Positions 47,563-51,932 of a stretch of DNA of 51,932 bases are shown here, in pieces. This stretch comes from an uncultured Prevotella sp. (GTDB taxonomy: Bacteria > Bacteroidota > Bacteroidia > Bacteroidales > Bacteroidaceae). Location: positions 1 to 51,932 of the forward strand of contig CAMVAI010000012.1 of NCBI GenBank assembly GCA_947165435.1, written 5' to 3'. Under the pieces are notes generated by a model, which was not told the origin of the DNA, searched no databases, and saw only the letters and a list, made by a program, of their open reading frames with translations. The position numbers were made by a program, and so were the translations under genes. Numbering within the stretch: the first letter of the stretch is position 1; the number at the start of each line of letters is the position of its first letter.

Positions 47563-50500
47563 AGCAATCAGTTTCACCACGTCGGCCACCGTCACCTTGC
47601 CGTCGCCGTTCTGGTCGGCCTTGCTGGTGTCAATATAGCCCGACTTGCCTAACAGGTAGCCCACCAGGGTCACCACGTCCTTCACATTCACCACGCCGTC
47701 GTTGTTGACATCGGCTGCCAGCTCCGTGGCTTCCGACGGATGGGCCGACGAGGCCGCACGACCCAGCACGCCGTATGCGCTGACGGCCTGCACGGTGACC
47801 GTGCCACTGGCCTCGATGCTATGGTCGGTGGTCACCGTGGCCTTTCCGTCGGCAACGACCACGAAGCACCGCGCATAGCCCGTGGGGTCGGACCACGACA
47901 CCCTGTTGCCGGTGACGAACACCTGCGGAGCGGGCAAGATGGTGGCCTGCCAGTCGGCATCCCACTCGTCCTGTCTGCGCAACATATAGTCCAGCTTGTA
48001 GCCGTCGGCCTCCAAGGGGGTGAGCACCGCCTTGCTCGATGCCGTCGTGCTGCCAGCCGTGAACGATGTCTTGCGCTGGCTCAGGTCAACGGCATTGCCG
48101 GCAGCATCGCGCGTGTTATACTCGGCCATCTGCGAGGGCAGCCCGTCCATGTCGGCCCACCCCTGCGCATAGATGCTGACACCGTCCGCAAGGCGCGTAT
48201 CGATGAACGCCACCTTCGGCTTGTCCGTCCACGGGCGCCCCAGATAGGTCTGCGTGCCCGCCTGGGCTGCCGTCATCACACAGTTGCGGAACACATAGCC
48301 GTACTTAGCATTGATGTGTGCCGGGGCCACCACATAGCCGCCACTCTCTACGATGTGCAGCGTGTCGCTGTCGAAGAATACCTCGCCACGGTTGTAGATG
48401 AAGTCGGTGCGCCCGCTGATCTTACAGTTGCGGGCCATCTGCCGGTAGCCGTCCTTGTCGGCCGTGCGCCACGTGTCCTGATAGCCCTCCACGTTGCAGT
48501 TGGTCAGCAGGATGCGGTCGCCGTTGGTAAACAGGGCGAGGGCCTGCCCGGCCTTTGCGCGGGTGTTGCGCAGGGTCAGGTTGTCGAACGACACGTCGTT
48601 GGCCGCCTGCTGCTTCGTGCCCACGTTGACGGTGGCGTTGGTATATACCGAGCCGCCGTCGTCGTTATACACCTTGTTCCATGTCACGATGGTGTTATGC
48701 TTCGACTGGCCCGTCAGGTGAATGTTCGAGCGGCTTATCTGCACGTGGCCCTCGTAGGTGCCGGCCTTGACGAATATGTAATAAGGTGCATCGCCGGCAG
48801 GAGCAGCATCGATGGCTTCCTGCAGGGTGCTGTAGCCGCCCTCGCCGACAATGGCGTCGAAGCCGCTCATCTGCGCCACGGCCTGGTGCTTGGTATATTT
48901 CTTGGCATCGATGGTGCCGCTGGCCACCCCGTTCAGGAACAGTTCCAAATGCGAATATCCGCTGGCATCCAGGGCAGCCCCGTCGGCAGCGTCACCCGGG
49001 TTCAGGCCCACCTCCGTCTCGTAGGCATCGGGCAGCCCGTCGCCGTCGGCATCCTGCACGCGGCAGTCGGTGGCGTCCATCTGCAGCAGCGGATAGCACG
49101 TCACGTCTATCTCGCGGTCGTCGGCAGCCTTGTCGCCTTCGTAGAGAGCCACGAAGCGGTCGTGGGCCTGCAGCGTGATGTCGTAGGGCGAGTCGATGAT
49201 GCCTAACTTCGCCCCACGGGCACCGCCGAACTGCGGGTCGCGCAGCCCTGCGGCCTCACTCAGCACACGCACATCGACCTCGTCGTAGCGGGGCAGCGAC
49301 GCACCGGCCCCGAGCACCACCTTCTGGTAGGCCTGTTCGGCAGCCTCGGGGGTGATGGTCAGTTGGTAACCTTCGGGCAGTGCCTTGAGCAGCGCCTTGT
49401 CGGCCAGCGCCTGCAAGGACACTTCATTCTTCAACTGCGACAGCGACCAGAAGTTCATAGCCCGCGAGGCATCGTCGCTTACGAAACCGTAGTAGTTGTC
49501 TTCGTTCACCTTGTTCAGTTCGGCATCGCTCCATATCGTCGAGGATGGTGCCCACTTGCTGGCGGTCTCGAACTTGTTGCCGCTGAGATACCACTGGCCC
49601 ACCTCGTCGATGCTGCCCCCGTTGGCCGACACCCAGTAGCGGCGGCTGCCGGTGGCATTCTTCGTGGCCGGGCCGGGCCGGTAGTAGTTGCCTATCATAT
49701 AGACGCGGTTGTAGTCGGTGTCCTTCGTGCTGCCCGTGGTGGAGCACTCGCCGCCATAGACGGCGTTCACCGAGCCCCAGTTGTAGATGACGTTGTTCAC
49801 AAACTCGTTGTCCACGTGGCGGTCGCTCACATTGTCGCGCACCCCGTTGAAGCGCGGCGAACGGCTGTTGTTGTTGGCAAACAGACAGTGATGCATCGTG
49901 GCATGCTCGCCACCCCACTGCGCACCGTAGGCACGGTTGCCTTTCGAGTTGCGCGAGTCGTACAGACCCTCGGCAAAGATGCACCACTGCACGGTGGTAT
50001 AGTCGCAGTCGTACATGGTCATGTTCTCCTCCATCGACCACCCGATGGAGCAGTGGTCCAGAATGATGTTCTTCACGTTCTCCACACCCAGGGGCGACAT
50101 GCTCGTCTTGGGCAGGTCGCCGGCACGGAAGCGGATGTGGCGCACAATGATGTTCGACCCCAGTTTCACACGGTAGCCCGCCAGACAGATGCCTCCGGCG
50201 GGGGCCGTCTGTCCGGCAATGGTGGTGTTCGACTTCACATCGACGTTCTTCTTCAGATAGATGGTGCCCGCCACCTTGAAGAGCACCGTGCGCGGCGTGT
50301 CGTCGCCCGTGGTCACGGCCCAGCGGAAGGTACCCTCCTCGTCGCTGTCGTCCAGGCGGGTGACGTAATACACCTTCGACCCGCGCCCGTCAACCATGCG
50401 CCCGCCGGTGGTGAAGCGGCCATAGCCCTCGGCGCCGGGGAAGGCGATGAGGTCTGAGCGGTAGTTGGCCAGCGGGGCGAAGACGGCATAGACGGCCATG

Positions 50501-51042
50501 TCGCTGCTGACCGTCATCTTATAGCTGGTGGCCTGCGACAGCACCGTGCCGTCGCCCGTCTCCCAATGGTCAAGCACGTAGCCCTTGGCGGGTGTAGCCG
50601 TGAGGGTTACCTCGGTGCCTGCCGTGTATTTACGGATGTCGCCCGTAACGGTACCGCCCGGCGAAGCACTGACGGTGCCCCAACCCTCCTGGCCGGACTT
50701 GACGGCAAGGGTCAGGTTGGCAGCGTCGAGGGTGTTGAACTTGGCAACAATCTTGACATTCGCTGTTACCAGATGGGAATAAGGATTCTCTTTAGACAAA
50801 AGCACACCATCCAAATACCATCCATCGAAAGCAAAACCAGCATTCGCTGTAACGGTAAACGTTGCAGTAGTGCCGCTCATAACTCTTTTCGAGGCAGGAC
50901 TGACCGTGCCAGCTCCTTCTGGCGATACAACGACGGATGCGGTATAATATTCAAAGCCATTCGTGTCAGGCATCACCGTCAATGCAACCGCAGACATAGT
51001 CGCAACCAGCACTGTCAGCAAAATAAAGATTTGTTTTTTCAT
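47554..51042 (-). CDS. Secreted pectate lyase (PL1)-pectin methylesterase (CE8) fusion with dockerin-like C-terminus
   Basis: The product is 1162 aa. Order: signal peptide (1-20); two glycine-rich beta repeats of the divergent bacterial-repeat type (about 33-190, with TVSPASKRVMSGTTATFTV and GWYLDG); a PL1 pectate lyase domain (about 200-560; LIAFPGAEGYGRFTTGG, ILDHCSIGWSMEEN); a calcium-loop linker DADGDGLPDAYETEVGLNPGD (about 667); a CE8 esterase domain (about 735-1010; GGYSTLQEAIDAAP, EGYQDTWR, GRTDFIYNRGEVFFDSD, YLGRPW); a beta domain; and a type I dockerin-like pair (DVNNDGVVNVKDVVTLVGYL and DQNGDGKVTVADVVKLI, about 1110-1160). CE8 removes methyl esters and PL1 cleaves the exposed homogalacturonan, so one chain does both steps. 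No cohesin is seen in the window. Confidence 0.92.
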   Translation of the reverse strand: MKKQIFILLTVLVATMSAVALTVMPDTNGFEYYTASVVVSPEGAGTVSPASKRVMSGTTATFTVTANAGFAFDGWYLDGVLLSKENPYSHLVTANVKIVAKFNTLDAANLTLAVKSGQEGWGTVSASPGGTVTGDIRKYTAGTEVTLTATPAKGYVLDHWETGDGTVLSQATSYKMTVSSDMAVYAVFAPLANYRSDLIAFPGAEGYGRFTTGGRMVDGRGSKVYYVTRLDDSDEEGTFRWAVTTGDDTPRTVLFKVAGTIYLKKNVDVKSNTTIAGQTAPAGGICLAGYRVKLGSNIIVRHIRFRAGDLPKTSMSPLGVENVKNIILDHCSIGWSMEENMTMYDCDYTTVQWCIFAEGLYDSRNSKGNRAYGAQWGGEHATMHHCLFANNNSRSPRFNGVRDNVSDRHVDNEFVNNVIYNWGSVNAVYGGECSTTGSTKDTDYNRVYMIGNYYRPGPATKNATGSRRYWVSANGGSIDEVGQWYLSGNKFETASKWAPSSTIWSDAELNKVNEDNYYGFVSDDASRAMNFWSLSQLKNEVSLQALADKALLKALPEGYQLTITPEAAEQAYQKVVLGAGASLPRYDEVDVRVLSEAAGLRDPQFGGARGAKLGIIDSPYDITLQAHDRFVALYEGDKAADDREIDVTCYPLLQMDATDCRVQDADGDGLPDAYETEVGLNPGDAADGAALDASGYSHLELFLNGVASGTIDAKKYTKHQAVAQMSGFDAIVGEGGYSTLQEAIDAAPAGDAPYYIFVKAGTYEGHVQISRSNIHLTGQSKHNTIVTWNKVYNDDGGSVYTNATVNVGTKQQAANDVSFDNLTLRNTRAKAGQALALFTNGDRILLTNCNVEGYQDTWRTADKDGYRQMARNCKISGRTDFIYNRGEVFFDSDTLHIVESGGYVVAPAHINAKYGYVFRNCVMTAAQAGTQTYLGRPWTDKPKVAFIDTRLADGVSIYAQGWADMDGLPSQMAEYNTRDAAGNAVDLSQRKTSFTAGSTTASSKAVLTPLEADGYKLDYMLRRQDEWDADWQATILPAPQVFVTGNRVSWSDPTGYARCFVVVADGKATVTTDHSIEASGTVTVQAVSAYGVLGRAASSAHPSEATELAADVNNDGVVNVKDVVTLVGYLLGKSGYIDTSKADQNGDGKVTVADVVKLIAKQ

Positions 51043-51124
51043 ATCGTTTTAGTTTTTAGGTTGTTCATTACTTTTAATTTCCCATTCCCTTCAGAATCCA
51101 TTTCTCCAAGAAAATCAAGAAAAA

Positions 51125-51304
51125 CTACGAAGAACCTCCCGACCATTGTGGTTGCATAAGTATTTCAAGAAACTCTTTTAACTTCAAAACCAAGAGCTGT
51201 GGGAAAGACACATCTTTGAGAACATCAAAATGGCTATCATCTGAAACAATGAAACATACCAAAAGACAATTGGTGTCAAGAACTATTCGTCTGTTATCGA
51301 GCAT
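51125..51304 (-). pseudogene. Internally deleted PIN-domain toxin
   Basis: A 59-codon frame encodes MLDNRRIVLDTNCLLVC, the start of a PIN-domain nuclease with its first acidic residue. It is joined directly to FIVSDDSHFDVLKDVSFPQL followed by LVLKLKEFLEIL, the end of such a protein. Intact Bacteroidales PIN toxins of this type are about 140 aa; the middle with the other metal-binding acids is missing. The start overlaps the antitoxin stop by 11 nt, as in intact toxin-antitoxin operons. The remaining peptide should not form an active nuclease. Confidence 0.75.
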
Positions 51305-51524
51305 AGTTATAAGGGGTTCGAAGATGTTCTTTCAAGACACCCTCATTTTTCTCTTCACTCCATTCACCATTCTCCCATAAACGATCCATCTCTTCTGTAG
51401 CCTTTTGAGCATAATAATTAGAGATGACCTGACGCAATTCATTCACCTGTTCTACGGTCTTCATTCTGCCCAACAATCGTAGGATTCCCAGTTGGGCCTC
51501 ATTCAACAATGTTCTCTGTTCCAT
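51294..51524 (-). CDS. Antitoxin of a PIN-type toxin-antitoxin pair
   Basis: The product is 76 aa from the ATG at 51524: MEQRTLLNEAQLGILRLLGR to LKEHLRTPYNYAR. The pattern of an N-terminal helical DNA-binding-like part, VNYY/ISNYYAQKATEEMDRLWE and an HLRTPY tail matches, from memory, antitoxins paired with PIN toxins in Bacteroidales. An upstream in-frame start at 51581 would add residues with no similarity. It appears intact while its toxin is deleted, so it is now an orphan. Confidence 0.75.
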   Translation of the reverse strand: MEQRTLLNEAQLGILRLLGRMKTVEQVNELRQVISNYYAQKATEEMDRLWENGEWSEEKNEGVLKEHLRTPYNYAR

Positions 51525-51550
51525 TTTGAATAATTTGTAACTACACGCCG

Positions 51551-51558
51551 CAAATTTA
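51551..51558 (-). promoter_or_regulatory. Possible -7 element of the antitoxin gene
   Basis: On the minus strand this reads TAAATTTG, a match to TAnnTTTG, 26 nt upstream of the antitoxin ATG. No -33 box at proper spacing is seen. Confidence 0.4.
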
Positions 51559-51727
51559 CAAACAAATTTCCATTTCTCCAAGAAAATCAGGGAAAAAACA
51601 TTGTGCTATAGTCTGGATACATACTCATAGCAATACTATTTTATCGTGTTCAACGTTCTTATAAAATGGCAGAAACTTCCATTCCTCCCACTGTTGTTTT
51701 GTATTTTCTCCTCCTACTTGTGCGCTG

Positions 51728-51735
51728 CAAAGATA
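51728..51735 (-). promoter_or_regulatory. Second -7 promoter element upstream of the antitoxin
   Basis: On the minus strand this reads TATCTTTG, about 200 nt before the antitoxin start. The sequence between (51590-51727) holds no convincing gene; only a seven-codon frame starting MEVSAIL is seen. Confidence 0.4.
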
Positions 51736-51790
51736 CGAACAATTTTTCAATTATTCAAGAAAAAGGCATGCATTTTTGTGCAACATCGCG

Positions 51791-51932
51791 CGCACGTATA
51801 TGTATAGGGCAACAAAAAAAACAACCCGCACATCCCGCACATCTCGCACGTGAAAATATTTCAACATAGCGTAAAGCCATCCTATTGCTGCAACAGTCAG
51901 GTGCGGGATGGATGTGGGACGGCAGTTGCAAA
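51791..51932. mobile_element. MITE-like element, copy 2, cut by the window end
   Basis: This segment aligns with 26571-26711 over its whole visible length, with a perfect 35-nt core (51822-51856 versus 26601-26635) and scattered differences elsewhere. Only the left end is in the window, so the right inverted repeat cannot be checked. Confidence 0.65.

Larger units (their letters stand above)
51098..51589. repeat. 20-nt direct repeats flanking the toxin-antitoxin remnant
   Basis: CCATTTCTCCAAGAAAATCA occurs perfectly at 51098-51117 and 51570-51589, and similarity extends a few bases further (AGAAAAAC versus GGGAAAAAAC). The copies enclose exactly the toxin remnant and antitoxin. The interval could be a cassette moved or copied by recombination between these repeats. 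Confidence 0.8.

Overview
The window looks like a chromosomal segment of a Bacteroidales bacterium, most likely a GC-rich Prevotella-type organism. The evidence is repeated TAnnTTTG (-7) promoter elements, several with a TTTG (-33) box exactly 19 nt upstream; the weight of secreted glycoside hydrolases; and family types such as GH106, GH115, NhaD, O-acetylhomoserine sulfhydrylase, anaerobic sulfatase maturase and a Bacteroidales-style PIN toxin/antitoxin. No rRNA, tRNA or CRISPR array was recognised.

Layout. (1) 253-695: two tiny membrane proteins, followed by a hairpin-rich stretch at 743-859. (2) 891-11958, minus strand: a tightly packed operon. In transcription order it holds an internally deleted GH28 remnant, a CE12-type SGNH esterase, a GH2, the L-rhamnose mutarotase rhaM, a GH35, a second GH2 and an intact GH28. 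(3) 12049-21923, plus strand, divergent: GH115, an aldo/keto reductase, a GH2, a GH105 unsaturated rhamnogalacturonyl hydrolase and a GH106 alpha-L-rhamnosidase. Together (2) and (3) make a coherent rhamnogalacturonan/pectin side-chain depolymerisation locus with rhamnose handling. No SusC/SusD pair or hybrid two-component regulator lies in the window. (4) 22012-23367: NhaD antiporter with a strong terminator. (5) 23556-26501: an MmeI-like single-chain restriction-modification enzyme, followed by a MITE-like inverted-repeat element and a 21-bp tandem array. (6) 27219-37048, minus strand: four consecutive membrane sensor kinases. (7) 37293-39711: cysK and metY. (8) 40030-42856: a small protein, a Ser-type sulfatase and its radical SAM maturase. 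(9) 42926-47516: frr, rsgA, an SPFH/RHH/DUF1648 operon and mnmA. (10) 47554-51042: a large secreted pectate lyase-pectin methylesterase with a dockerin-like tail. (11) 51125-51524: an antitoxin with a broken PIN toxin, then a second copy of the MITE-like element cut by the window end.

The most striking observation is the kinase block. It consists of two tandem pairs. In each pair the first kinase has Tyr in place of the phosphoacceptor His of the H-box (NMSYEIRTPL and NMSYQIRIPL). The second, joined by a 4-bp ATGA overlap, has a fully canonical H-box (NMTHEIRTPL). No receiver domain or response regulator is present. This suggests an undescribed pseudokinase/kinase partner module that has been duplicated, with periplasmic solute-binding sensor domains in one pair and not in the other.

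A second theme is repeats. An 8-bp tandem repeat (consensus AATAACGG) occupies three separate intergenic gaps. Many other genes carry short tandem duplications starting at or just after their stop codons. Two genes (a GH28 and a PIN toxin) have lost their middles but keep both ends and their overlap with the neighbouring gene.
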